A stretch of DNA of 64,000 bases from NCBI GenBank assembly GCA_003342895.1, contig PTFA01000304.1:372001-436000 (forward strand), written 5' to 3'. Of the stretch, positions 36,701 through 50,900 are shown piece after piece. This DNA comes from Casuarius casuarius (Eukaryota > Chordata > Aves > Casuariiformes > Casuariidae). The translations under genes were made by a program, and so were the position numbers. Below the pieces are notes generated by a model. The model searched no databases. It saw only the letters and a list, made by a program, of their open reading frames with translations, and was not told where the DNA came from. Position 1 is the stretch's first letter, and each line of letters begins with the position of its first letter.

Positions 36701-39129
36701 GTCAGATAGGATAAGATATTAGCTGAGTAATAGCTGGGTCAGTTACTCACTGAATAACTAATCTAATAGGTATCTGATCAGATATGGACTCATACAGATA
36801 GCTTTTTGCTTTTAGTTATTTGGCAGGAAGATGCATGAGTTATTAAAAATTGTATTTAACTATTGCGTTAATGTACTTTCTTCAAATAGCTTATATTTAT
36901 GATTCTAAAAATGTATCAGGACCTTTAAATGTGCAGAATATAATAAAAATGCTAAAGAGGGTTGGCATCAAATATAGTGAGACTTGCACAATTAAAGTTA
37001 GTTATTCTTCTGTAAACTGGCCACCCAAGAAGATCTAACAGAGAAAGTAGAGTATTAATAAAATCACTAATCTACTGAGTTGTGCCAGTAAACTAAGTTG
37101 AGAAAGCAAGATCAGGGAGGAGAAGTTATGAGGAAGCAACACAAGTAATGTAGCTGATTTACAGTTGTCAGAGGTATTGTTTGTGGTTCCTGTTAGCAAA
37201 CTGAGTATACACAGACACAGCAGCTACGCCAAATGTCCAGATATTGCAGTTCTCAGTGGGATAAAGGGCATAACACTGTTTAAACTCAGTATGCTTCTCA
37301 TATGCAGTAAATCCCCCATGATTTTGCATTAAAACCATAAGAAGCCTTTATTGTTTGTTTGTTTTTTGTTTGGTTGGTTTTTTGAATCCTCAGTTGATCC
37401 ACTCTTAACTGTGTTCTGGTACCGCTGCGTTATGCCATTATTACTTCTCATGTGTATTTTTCCAAAATTTAGAAGTTGTTTTCTTGACATGCTAGATAGG
37501 TTTTTTTCAGACTAACAGTTCCTGTAATTTCTGAATGTCTCAAAACCCATTGAGACTGTTGTTCATGAAAAGTTTGGGTCACAGTTCAAACTGTTCTTAA
37601 AAAAACACTTCTCAGTCCAGCACCACTCAAGGCAATGCCACATCATGCATGATAAATCTCCATTGCACTTTCTGCATATATTCACATCAGTGCCTTGGCA
37701 GAAACATAATAAACTTTAATTAAGGAGTATGGTATATTTCCAATGCAGAAAAAAAATCTGCTGTAAATCTGTGGTTTTCTATTAAGGTTCAGGTCTAGTT
37801 GCCAGCTTTTGGTGAACCCTTTTATTTTATGCACTGTTTTATTTTGTTGTTCTCTGCTTCCTGACACTCATCGTGACTTCGCAAATTAATGATCAGTATC
37901 AATTGTTCGCAGCTAAAGAACAGACTGTGAGAGCATTGGGCTATACAGGCCTTCCTGAAATGACCTGAAGCTGTTTCATTTTTGATTTCATTTTACTGTT
38001 TGCTTTGTAACANCAACTTAAAGGGCCAAACCAGGAGAAGGATGTCATTGGTAGATATGCTGCATGTGCATGAGGAGAAGCAGTTCCTACCTCCTCCATT
38101 CTAATTGCTTGCATTCTTCCTGGTCAAGACTATAGTTTTGGACAGATGTGAAACTGATAGATCAGATGGTTTAGAAAAGATTGACTAAAGAAGGAAAATA
38201 CTCTATGAAACACTTTTGCCTGACATCGGATAGAATAAATAACTCACAGTGTAACTCTTTTTGTACAGAACATGCTCAATATGAGCAGCCTCTAATAATA
38301 AGCAAAGCATGGTGAAGCCAAAATGCAGTTAACCTCCGAGACTGATCTGTCTGGAATAGATGGTCTCACCAGGATATGGCTATGCCGTGTTACATGGTCT
38401 AGGAGGGGAAGGAAAAAAAAACACATCGGTGATCTGAGATCCTATTATAGATGCTTTAGGGCTTCTATACAGAAATCGGTGGGTAAGAAAGGATGCAGAT
38501 TCCAGGCAAAGGCCCAAGTTATTACAATATCTGTGACAATAATTTCAACACAGAAGACTGTATCAAAAAAAGCATATCTGTGGGGAAAAAACATATTTTT
38601 AAATAAATAGATTAGACTTATCAGCAAAGTCATGTGTAGCTGGAGTTTCTTGAAAATATAAAAACCAGGATGGGAAAACTTGCTGGAAAAAGAGAACGAA
38701 GACAGATCAGCGGGAAAATTAAAACTTTTTACGTTAGCTGTCAGACAGCCATCATTTGCTTTTTGATTCCTCAGAAGCAGGGGAGGACACAGTGCTTTCT
38801 GCTGTTGTTTCAGCTTCTTTCCTCTTAGCAAAACTCTGTTTAGTTTGAAAATTCACATCTGTTTTATGCAAACTGCATGAGGATTTTAAACTTCAGCTCT
38901 AAATGCTGTTAAGCCATCATTTGCTGCAGTCACAGTACGATTTATAATTGGGATCATGTACTCCCTTCTTGAATCAGGAACTGAAGCCAGGATTCCCTGT
39001 CTCAATAAATCTCTCTGAAATCAGTGAAAGACTGAGTATCATCATCTGTTAGCTGGGCTCTTTCAAGGATAACAGTCTGGTGGCTCCTGGTTACTACATT
39101 AGCTCTAAGGGAAGATGAATGTGTACCAT

Positions 39130-39190
39130 TCTGGTACCGCATCTGGTACACATCTGGTACCAAAGGTACCAGCCCCTAGAGAGGGGACTT
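39130..39190. repeat. Clustered TCTGGTAC repeats followed by hairpin and T-run
   Basis: TCTGGTAC occurs three times within about 40 bp, with GGTACC palindromes. It is followed by CCCCTAGAGAGGGG (5-bp stem) and a T-run. Likely a small local duplication; function unknown. Confidence 0.5.
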
Positions 39191-42100
39191 TTTCGTAACT
39201 TTTTTTTTTTTTTACTTGGCTATTTGTACTTTGTTTGTTTTTAAAATCTTCCTTACTTCTCTTTCCACAAACTAAGTTAAACCCAAGCAGGCATCCTGTT
39301 TAAAAGTAAATAAATAAACAAAAAATCTAGCTATGTAATCAAAACTCAAGTATGTTGCTCATGCAAGTGATCTGAACTAAGTCAGCCTGAAAAATCCTGA
39401 GTTCTGGTATTTTATGCTCTTAAGATTAAGATTTTTCATTTTTATTACTAGAAGACCTTTTTTGTTTTAGACATTGCTGAAACACGGTTGCTTTACAAAT
39501 CATAGTACCTTTTGAGGTTTATTTTCTAACTTTCCTTCATTGATGCAATCTCCTTGTTTATGAGGTGTGTATTTACTTGTTTAATTTTGTTCTTTCTTTC
39601 TGCTTCTCAGGGTCTATAAAACATGTCCAGGTTGCTCCATCATTCAAGACCAGAAGATACAGCAATACAGTAAGCTAAACCAAACCTTTTAAGCTTAAAT
39701 CTGATAGAAATTCTCCATTATGATTAGAGATGTTGCCATGTCTTTCTGGCAGTATCTTAAAAGCTGGGTGAGTGGTGCTCCTTAGCCTTGTCTGTTTAGG
39801 GTATAAGCTGGTTGAGGCAAATTCGCTTGGTCTCTTGTGTGAATGCTGTCTCAGTGTTTGGTCTCTAAGTGCAACTGAAATATAAAAGACATAATGCTGA
39901 CGCACTCTACTAAGCTTCAGCTGTGATTCTTAATCATCATTGAAGATATACTGATGATTTCCGGTTTTAAGGAACTATATCTTATATTGGCCCCAAAAGA
40001 TGAACAAAAAGCCGTATCTTATGTAAACCTTTGTGTTCTGTTTCAGTGATATTTGGAATGCTAACTGCATTTTATTTGAGATGGATGTTTGGAGTTAAAA
40101 TTCAATGGTCTTGCAGAATAAAGGCTCCGTATTTTGGGCATTTGAAATGTGTGGTTGGTTTTATTTTCCTCTTAATTTTTGTATGCTAGCTATATTTACA
40201 TTTTATGCCCAGATGTTTTTCTTTAACGTCTTAGTATAACTTACATGTAACATCTTGCACCACTGTTGTTTTCTTGATTTATGCCTGTGTGTATGAATAG
40301 TTTGAAACTTTGTTAGGGCAACTAACGGGGAAACTGCTTTTTTAACACTGTGGATGGCTGTTCTCTGTCAACAGAAAACTGGAAACTTGTGGTTTATGTG
40401 TGAATTGTGAAACAGTATTATAGTCATGTCATGCTTGTTTTTGTTTTTTGGATGTTTTTTCTCCTTTAAAGAAGCCTAAAAACTTTACTACCAGTTTAAA
40501 GAGCTTTTCTCCCTAGCACATTGAGTATGGTGTTGGCATTAAGAATTAAATATATTTATTTTTCATAAAGGACCATATCCTTTCCTATGTTATAAAATGC
40601 TGCAGAAGATGTTAAGGCCTGCGTATCTAACACGAAAATGAAACTGATGAGCTGATACATGCCATGTGAATGATTCATTGAAGGAAAATCCAGTGTTAGG
40701 TAAAGCTAGAAATGTTCATTGAACACATCAAAAGTTTGCAGATACTGTTTGCTATAATCATTCCTCTACGCATAGCTCTATGTGAAATAAAAGACTACAG
40801 TAAAGAAATATTTATAGTAATTTTAAAATGTTCTGCAACCTGACGTGAAATTTGGATTGCTAGTAGACAATTCTATTCAGTGAATAAAAGGGCCTGTTTG
40901 GCAATGGCAGCCTAAAAAAGATGTACAGAAATTTTCAACATACTGAACTGCACTAGCAATTGAGAATACAAACACTACAGAATCTCAAACAACTGAGAAT
41001 CTCAAAACAAAGTAACACAACAAAGCAAAACAGAAAAATGCCAGTATGTTTTTTTTATTCCAGGCTTCCTCCCAGGGAGGTCCTGAGGGCTTTTGAGAAC
41101 ACTTAAAGGTGAAGTGAAATTGTGAATGAGATTACACAGCTGGCACAGGGCCATCATATTGAGAACTGATTTCTTATCAGTTTTGACTGGATAAGTTATA
41201 AAATGGTTCAGCTACAATGACTTGGCAAATATTTTTGTTCTGTTGTTGGACAAAATTGTCTACTAATATTCAGAAACAATGCCATTTACATTTTCTCTCA
41301 AAATGTGTGCTATTGCCAGAGTTCCATCTAATCCTAGTTTCAGAGGAAGACGAGTAGAAAAGCATTCCCTTTGTATAATCTGAATACAATAGAAATTATG
41401 CAGAGTATATCAAGTTGGTTATCGTAAATGCTCCACCTAAACAGGTAAAGCAAAGGTACTAGCTGATTAGCCTTGCCAATGCATTGAGATCTTTTCAGGA
41501 AGGAAGGAGACGTAATCTATTAAACTAATTATTTGTTGCGCAGAAAGGTATCTACTTCCTGTCTGAACATCTTGCCATATACATTTATTTGTATCCTATA
41601 TCCCCTTCAAATAGAGTTTGAAGAAGAATATTTTGGTAAATCTCACTGTGTTGGGAAGTGCTTGGAGAGGATTATGCAAGTTGCTTTTAGGTATCCTTCT
41701 GATTCTTTTGAAAGTTAAGTTTTAACTTGACTGTTAGATTGGTAGATGGTAGCGATCATAGTTTGCTTGTAAGTTTGGGGGAAGGCACATAAGGTCAGTA
41801 TCAGCAGTAACACTGAAAAACATAAACCTTTCATATTACAACAACTTGAAAGCAGCAGAGTTTTCACAGAAATATGATTTGCAAGCAATCTCATCAATTT
41901 AGTAAGCCTGTCCTCTACACTCAGACTCAGTTTTGTTTAAAACATACCAGAACGTATCAACTCTACAACCAATTAAAGCATCATCTGATCTGTGGCTTTG
42001 AGTGGGGGGAGGAAATCTTACTTTCATTGACTGAAGCATGTATTTAGGTTTGCAGGAATCATACAATCCAGCAGGCAATCACTGATAAAGTTTAATGTTT

Positions 42101-44959
42101 TCTGATTAATCTTATGGCTTGACTGATTTAGATGATGAAGTGATATTCTTTGAGTCTGACAGAGGACTATTAGGATTCCCTTGCTTTTAGGACTTATTTA
42201 TATTTCTGCTTTTTGGCAAGATAGCTAGTGTTCTACCACAAAAAAAGAGGCTTAGGAACTCTTGGAGCAGTTTATTGCTTTCTATGTTTTTGTATGGAGT
42301 TGAATATGCTTAATGCAGACTTGTGGTCTGTGTTAATAATTTGTGCTATTCTATGAAACCTTTGTCTCCCCAGTTATGTGAATTCTGCCTGCATTGCGTA
42401 ATTTAGATTTTTCATTTTTGGAGGAGGGGAAGGCACCTGTGAATCTGTTTCCGTTCTGTAAGGTGACTGGCTTTTCATTGGTGCCATGTACAAATAAATA
42501 GTTAATAGTAAATTCCACTCAGCTCTCTCTGGGAGAGACTTACCTTCTCGGTCTGGTTTTGCTGTGATGCTCTGAGTGTTCCCAAGAGATACAATGGTTG
42601 CACTTGAAGACCATTAATGCCCTCCTCCTGACACTGCCCTATGCTGCCACCGAGAGACACACTTCACAAACNTACACTTTCCCTAATGTCTTTGTGCCCA
42701 TTTTTCAGACTGTTATCTCCATTGGTTTCAGCATCTGTTCATCAGCTAATCTCCCAAGCTTCTGCCATCCTGCTTTCTTAGCAAAGGGAGTTGACAGCAG
42801 CGGTTTCCCTTTGGTGCTGGTCTCTGTTCTAAAAATGCAGCTCTTCAGAATTAGCTCCCTAAACTATCTGTGGCTGATTAAGAAGTTCTGCTATCTGAAC
42901 TTTGCAGCTACATTCAGTGTCCCTCCAGCAGCCCATCGCTGTTAGGCATTCTTGTGTCCTGAATTTCTGTGCTCTCGAATGATGTTTCCTCTCTTTGGTT
43001 GCTTGGATAACAGATTTGTCCTCTGGCAGATAGCTAGCAGAGTCCTTCCTCCAGTATTTTTTCCACAATGACCCATGCCCCAGCCATTTCCCTCCTCATG
43101 TATTTGAATTTCAAAATAAGGAAGCAACAAGTTCATTAAAACTCTGCCTGACCTGCCTTGCTGCTTTTTCTTAATTCTCTCAAGCATATTAGCTTGGTCA
43201 GTGAAGATGGACTTGGTGAATTAGGTACTTTGTGAGTAGACGAAAATTGTACTCATGCCTGAAATGTTGCACTGAAACCAGTCCTCGAGGGGTATGTTGC
43301 AGGTAGTCAGATGCCACAGCTATTTATTAAGTGCTTTGAAACTCCTTTTTGTTGTCACTTACGGAAACTTCTCAGCCGGGCTTATTGGCTTGGGTGCAGC
43401 TCCATATAAGCATGACCGGACTCTGATTGGTTTACTTCAGCCCAGCCAATATATCTATTCTGATCTTCTGCATTTGCAATATTAACTCTAGATAAAAGAG
43501 TTTGGACAGACCCAGTTTAGTACTTCCTGAACTCACAAGTGTGTAGACAGGTCCCCCCAGCTCAAAAATTGAGGTTTTGGAGCAAAGAGGATTGAGGAGA
43601 ATAGAATGAAATGGAAAGACATAACAGATGGAATGAGAAATAAACATGTTCCTGAAAAGTTCTCCAGGAAGATACAGTACTTGCTGAGAACGTGCTGACT
43701 GAGAAAAGCTTGTTAAGTTTTATGTTTGTTTTTAGCAAGTATACATGTTTTGGCTGTCTCCAGTTAAGCTACTTTATTTGAGTATCAAATCTCAGAGCAT
43801 TAGAATACATGTAGTGAAACAAAAGAAGAGGAAGCTATAAATGTGTTCTGCCACTGCTGTATATGTTTTAGGGATTAATTTCTTATAACTTAAGAAGAAA
43901 TTAAGCACAAGTTATAGGCACTAGTTATTTAACTCTTGCACTTAACTGACTCTTTTTGGTTTTCTTATCAGAAGGTGTTTGAAACATAGCACGTAGCTTG
44001 CTGCTTTGCTATTGAATCAGTATCTCAGCTATCATTCATGTAGATTATGGGAAATAACTGAAAGATCAGTTCATGGGTAATTTAAATGTATTCTTTTTCC
44101 AGCAAAGTTATCTGACACACTTAAAAAGAGGTAATTCAGCAACCAAGTCAACTGTCTGTTGGAACATTATCCCTGGTATTCCTGGAAGAATGTAAAATGA
44201 ATTTGACTTTTCAAAGGCAAAGATATTTCAAGTGATACAAAACATGCAAAGAGCTTACAGACAGTCAACTGAATAGTTTTCTATTGACTCAAGCGCTCTT
44301 ATTGTCACGCAGCATGGGACCGAGGGTGATGGAAATATGCATGTGAGGAAGCGTAAAGAAATGGCTGTCTCTCTTTGTATATGTTAGTGGGTTTTTTAGA
44401 CTTTGCCTTATTGCAACATAGTTACAGTTGCTACAGTCCAATCTGGAAACTTTCCATCAGAGATGCTATTTCGAGTACTGACTTCTAAATGTGTTGTATC
44501 TCATTGTTCTGAAATTTGTCATACCTAGAGCTTGGGAGGCCAGTTAAATCCCATTTAATTTTAGGTGGATTATCTGCTATACTAGAGACTGGCTTTGTTT
44601 CTGTTACCTTTTTGGCTTAAGACTTCTATTGATTTCTGAAGCTAGAAACATTATACAGAGCTATAAAGGTAGGTAGCACAGTCAGCTAAACGGCTTGAAT
44701 AACTCAGCACAGAGTGTGTGCTTTGTACGTAGGCTAAGACATGTATTGCTTTTAATGTTTGGTATTAATCTAACTCTGTTTCAGCTGAGGTCAGTAATGA
44801 TGAAATAAAAGTACAACGAACAGAGTGCTTCTGGAATTCCTACTCATGTAATACTGATGCTCATATATAGCACCAAGCTAACTTGCCACCCATTTCTTCT
44901 TTGTCCCGCTTAAATGGTATCAGACATGCATCTTTCAGGTGTATTTTCACAGGATAAGT

Positions 44960-46186
44960 AAAATATCTTTCTTGCTTGGCATGCAAACCCCAACCATATC
45001 TTGGAGAAATTCCTGGACACATGAAGGAGAAGGTGACTGGGAATAGCTAGCATAGATTCCTTGCCTTCTGTGTTAAAATGACTAGATCCGAGAGTGAGGG
45101 GAGAGCTATGGATATTGTTTAACTTAACTTTAGCAAGGCTTTTGACATGGTCTCCCACAGCATGTTTGTATCCAGTTTGGGATGTTAGTCTAGACAGATG
45201 AAATACTAGATGGATGGAAAAACGGACTGTATTGTTAGGCTCGGAAGGTACTCATTAATGGTTTGTACTCTACCTGGAGTCCAGTCCCCACCAGAGTTCC
45301 TGAGTCTATTCTGGGCCCTATCTGTTTAATATCCTATTTAATATCTTTATCGATGACCTGGAAAAGGAAATGGAAAGCACTTTCATTAAGTTTACAGATG
45401 ACATCAAATAGGAGGGAGCAGTCAGTATACTTGAAGGCAGGGCTGCCGTCTGGGGGGACCTAGATAGCCTGGAGGAATGGACTGACCAGAACCTCACGAA
45501 ATTCAGCAAGGACAAATGCAGTTGGGATGGACTAATGCCATCAGTGGTACTGGCTGGATAGCAGGTCTTCTGAACAGGATTGGGAGTTCTGGTGGACTAA
45601 ACATGAGCCAGCAGTGTGCCCTGGCAGGGAGGAAGGCAGTAGATTGAGGAAGTGATTATTCCCCATTACTCAGTCCTTGTTAGACCACATCTAGATTACA
45701 GTGTCCAGTTTTGGGCCCCCCAATACAAGAAAGACAATAAACTTCAGCAAGTTTAGTGGAGGGCCACCAAGATCATCTGGAGACTGGAGCACATCATTTG
45801 TGAGGAGAGGCTGAGGCAAAGTTCAGTCTGGAGAAGAGCAGGCTTTCGTGGGACCTAATAGCAGCCTGTCCATACCAAGTTACCAAGTAGATGGAAGCAG
45901 TCTCCTTCCTGAGGTATGTGGCAGGGCAACAAGACACGGTGGCCATAATTTGAAACAGGAGGTTCCAACTGCTTATAAAGAAAAAAATCACTCTGAGGAT
46001 AATTAAGCAGTGGAATATGTTGCCCAAAGAGCAATCTGAATCTGCACCCTTGGAAGTTTTCAAAACCCAACTGGAGAAAGCCCTGAGCAACCTGGTCTGA
46101 CTTTTGTGTTTACCCTCCTTTGAGCAGGACATAGGACTAGATGATCTCCCGAGGTCTATTTCAACCTGAATAATTCTATGAAATAA
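44960..46186 (+). mobile_element. 5'-truncated CR1 LINE, ORF2 remnant and 3' end
   Basis: About 1.2 kb of a degraded CR1 retroposon. Near 45111-45161 a frame gives DIV-stop-LNFSKAFDMVSHS, matching the reverse-transcriptase FSKAFDTVSH block. Near 45349-45425 FIDDLEKEMESTFIKFTDDIK corresponds to the FINDL...KFADD block with the catalytic Asp pair retained, then a stop. The last segment (from about 45660) matches the CR1 3' region, ending GGACTAGATGATCTCCCGAGG and ATTCTATG. In-frame stops and frame changes show it is dead. The 5' part is missing, as is usual for target-primed insertion; the left boundary is approximate. Confidence 0.88.
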
Positions 46187-47878
46187 TGTCTAAACAAATA
46201 AAAGTTGTTCAGTCCCTTTGTCTACTCATGGAGAATTTTTTTTCTCTGCCTAAAGCACTACCAGCAAATGTGGATCTTGAATGCTTGTTCACTAAGAAAT
46301 GAAGGGAGATGGTCACATTTGCTTTATGAGTTTCATCACACTAGTGTAAATTCGAGTTGATGACTCTGAAAGATATCTCTACACAAAGATTATAGTCTTA
46401 AGACTACAGGGGAGAATCTTAAGGGGAAAATCTGGACAGTGGAAGAAGAAAAATACATTCAAGGACATAAGTCACAGTTGGGAAGTGTGATTGATCTCAG
46501 AGATCTGGCGTATGCTTTTAATCATGAACAAAAGGTTTAACTGATTGTTGCCAGGGTCCTTTTACAGTGAGGCTAAATTTCCAGTTGTCATCCCTGAACA
46601 CTATGGTAATATGAATGTTTGCAACCATTTTCCCACCTTCTGAATTTCTATGTAGTTTCCCANTTGCAGGGTTTCGATGCATTTTGGATGTAAATGCACA
46701 TGCTCTCAATCTCTTTGGCTGGTGGCTAGTGAATTATTCAATTATTGGCAAGAGTTGCTGTCACTTCCAAAAGCAACATATCAGCAAATACATCTTTTTG
46801 GGGGCCTTTCTTGGGAACTTTCTCTTGACCATATTATCCAGGAGGCAAGGGTTAACTGGTAAGATTGCTCTCCTTCTGGACACATTTTTTTGCTGTGGCA
46901 TTGTAATAGAACTCAGTAGTTGTTATAATGAAAATGGTTTTTTGAGGAGCTATTTTTTACACAGTGTGTTTTTGATGTATGGAAACAAAATGGAACATCT
47001 GGTAGACTTCTCAGCACATAAAAGCAATGCAGTTTCTTTGTAGAACACTCTTGCAGCTTGGATGAATTTTCATTACACATTAGTCACTACTATGTAAATT
47101 AAGGTGGAGAGAAACAGTGGGTGTAGACATCATATCTGATTCTGTGAATGACCAGGAATCATTAGTAGGTTACTAGGAGAAAAACTACTTGATCACAATC
47201 TCTAGTGACCTCCTGTGTAGACTTATTTTGCACAACGAGTGGCTTTTCCTTGCCTCATTTCAAGTATCCCAGAGGAGGTATTTAGTAGATGTAATTGCGG
47301 TGGAACATTCTCTGGCTTTATTTTCCTTCTGTTCAGTTTAAATCTTATTACATGGCCTGTTGTTTTCCTAAAATATTTTACCAGTTCCTTTCCTTCCCAA
47401 GGAAACTAAACTAACCCTAAACATTTCTAATTCCTCATATCATATTGTTTAGTCAAGCTCTTCTCCTGGTTATGTGGGTATGTCTTCAGTGAATTTAGTG
47501 GGACTGCATCGGTGAAATTGATAGCAGAAGATTAAAGGAACCAATCTTTCTGCACAAGTCATCTATTTCCCCAATCAGTTTTTCTTTCCTCCTTGGGATT
47601 TCTTCAAATTTGACAATATCTTCAGGGTAAGGAGGCTCTCCCAGATCTAATAGCACCTGAACTCTTTTTGAAGCACCAAACATGTTTCCACAGGCATGTT
47701 ATTAATTATTAATTTCCCTAATTCCATGTTTCTGACTGTTGTCCAGCAAGCCACATCTGCAAATGCACATCTGGTACAAATGAAAAAAAAGTAGTTTTTG
47801 TGTTTTTCATATCAAACATTTAAGAATAATGACCATTTTGCTTTTGTTCATATTTTGAAATCAAAGTTTGCAAATCCT

Positions 47879-47908
47879 TTTTAAGGATTGAGCTTTTAAG
47901 GATTGAGC
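47879..47908. repeat. 15-bp perfect tandem duplication
   Basis: TTTTAAGGATTGAGC is repeated head to tail at 47879-47893 and 47894-47908 with no differences. Replication slippage is the simplest explanation. Confidence 0.85.
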
Positions 47909-50900
47909 TTTATAATATTGCACTGGATGAGGCAGCTTTTTTGTGATTTACTTAGCTATATTTACTTTCTTGCTTCTGGACAACTACTGATTTGAGGTCT
48001 GAGACCTTTGTATCATTTCCCATTTGAATATTTGCTCCACTTCGAGCCAGTATAACCCATAACTAGAACCAACAAAGTTGTGCAAAACTTCTTCATAAGA
48101 GGGATGAGTATAGTGCTGGAATAAAAACCACTTGTGGGCTGCAGGGGCTGTGATGATGTGTTTTATATGCTTGTATTGCTTTCCGTTTGAGGAACTCAGT
48201 GCAAATTATCCTTTCTAAGCAGTGGGAGCATTAAGAGGCATTGTGGAATTAATGGTCAAATTACATTTTCAGAGGTGTCATTTTGCCTGTTCCTCCTTCC
48301 AGCCAACATACATAAACATGTATGTGCACATAGCTATCTAAATTGCTAGTTACATGAATTTCATAATTGCATTTGTTTGTACAGGTTTTGAGATTCAAGC
48401 TAAATACTATACCCTTTGCTTTGTTTCCCAATAAAGCATTCCTCTTCTCAGACTATGGCTTCCTAACATAGGTAGCAGCAACCCTGGCTCCCTTTCCCCT
48501 ATTTAGCTGCTAACCTAGGTTGCTGTCAAAGCACACTATGGGAATAGGTTTTGTTCTTTTCTTTTTGCATAAACCATTTTGATGGAGAGGGGGAAGTTTC
48601 TGTAGTGGCTCCTTTTTAAAGGGGAGAGAGGACAACAGCTGCTCATCCAAATGACCCTGTCATACTCCCAGCTGTGTATTTGAGATAAAATGTTTTATTT
48701 GGGAATGTACAGTGAAATGAGGGAAGTTTTTAAGAAAAATCTGAATATGATATGTACAATAAAGAATAATAAATCATAGAAAGATTTTTAGGGATAGACA
48801 CTTGCTCTAGCTCTACCATGGTAAAAAGAGGTTTGGGGGTGGATGGTATTGAGAATATGACCTTAATTTTGCCCCTGAAAATACATCTTATCCTGTGTAA
48901 GAGGCTTTCCTTTGTGGTGCTTAAGTGTAATTCAGAAAGATACGCTGAAGCATGAATCCAGAAAGGTTTAGCTTTCAGCATTTGTATAGAACAATTGGCC
49001 TCATCAGCAGTACTACTGAACCTAAGTAGCATTTAAGACAGCTGGAAAACAAAACCATAGGAGGTTATGAAACAAAACGACACTCCCATGGCTCTCATCC
49101 AATTGCTCATTTTGTTAACGGCAGAATAATCTTAAAAAAGAATCAGACTTTAACGTATCTGAACTTGTTTAGAATCTGAAACACTTCCAGTCATTGTTGT
49201 ATCAAGTAAATACTATATTAATAACTCCAATGTAGTACTTAAAGAATTGCTTGTTTTTTCAGTAAGTGGAAAAAAAAGATGCTACAAATGTATATACACA
49301 AACCTGCAATGTTAAAGAAACTGGATTTTGGACTAATTTATTGACTGTATTAGAATCGTCTTGTTGTTTTTGGGGAGGGGGGCTTTCTTTTTTAACCCTA
49401 ACAATTATTAGAGACTGATAATGAGATGTATATAGTGTCTTTTTAAGCCAGAATAGTCACAAGAATCCCTTTTGACTGCCTTGCAAAGCACCCACAAATG
49501 TCCAAGCAAGTTCATCCTTTGTTTAACTGGCTCTTGGAGTTCTTCTAAATTCAAACATTAAGTAAATACAGAACATACCTAGGCAGTCGTTGTGAGCAGT
49601 CAACAGGTGCATTGACCTAGACTGTGAGAAAGAAAACCACGTATTTATATTTTATATTATTGCTTAAACTTAACAGAAAAGCTGTCATAACTTTACAGTT
49701 CTCTGGAAGATGAAACTTTTACATGATGTGCTTCTACATGACATTTATCCGGTTATGTCAAGACACTTTAAACATACTATTAAAATCTGACAGTATTTTA
49801 TAATCTAAAAAAGAAAAATGTAATATTGACCTTTTCATCCACGTGGCTTTTGTGGAATGCTAATGGTAAATGAAAAATATAGGCCAAGAGTCTTGATCTG
49901 TAGCCATAGTTTCACACGAAACCTTAAGGTAAAATTAATGGTTTAGGAAAGCTACTTAAGTACATGATAATGACTATAATATAAACACTCATGAACGGGA
50001 ACAAATTCAGTTGTAAATAAAACACAGGCAACATACAAAACCAGATATACACTGCAAGTTGTGCAAAACAAATGTGTTTAGATGCAATTGTGTGTGTCTA
50101 TCAATAGTGCATATACAAAATCAGCCACATGATACTAAATATTTCAGGCATGATATTTTGGAGAAGCTATTGGCAAACAAGGTTTTATTAGTAAAAAAGA
50201 GGGCTGGAAGGAAAGTTTGTTCTATCCCTAAATAATTATATCTATGCTGTCCGTATAATAAGAAATACTTGCCTAAACTGTTACTGAAGTCCCCAAATGA
50301 TGAAGAGTCTGTAACCTCCCTGGGCTATTTGTTACATGTTTAGTTGCTCCTAAAATAGGGAGCTTTTCTCGGTTATTTCTCCTTTGCTGCAGATTAAACT
50401 CATCATTTCTTATCCTCTCAGAATGGATGTGGAAAACAGAATATTGCAATAGTCTTTTCCCATAACCTTTTACTGAATTTGTTTGCACGTATCTTCTTGA
50501 TTTTCTCTTGGCTAACCAGCTCTTGCTGATTCTGTCTTGTCTCATAAATTATGTGTTTAAGGCATATGGTTATATTTTTTGGTGATCCCTGGGTTTGCTC
50601 CAGTTGGTTCACACACCTTTGATCCACCCTTGTGTGTGAGTTAGGGTTTGCCAGGCAGATCAGCGAAGTAGAAATAATAGTTAGATTTAATATAAACATT
50701 TGAAACAATAGGGAATAGTTCTTATTCATATCTAGAGGGGAAATAAGAAGCATCCACTTATTTACAGTCCATTTTAGTAGATGTAAGTGTTGAACATAGA
50801 TCTTATCAGTAATCAGCATTCCTTATTAATATTCATCCTTCAACAGAAGGAGAAAAAATGTGATGAGATGCACTGATGTGCCAAGGGATTTCAGATTTGT

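Noticed and set aside
38445..38831. 128-codon minus-strand frame
   Set aside because: Phe/Leu/Lys-rich, no domain, no splice or promoter context; fits chance in AT-rich DNA.
45794..46132. 112- and 71-codon minus-strand frames
   Set aside because: Antisense translation of the CR1 3' region.
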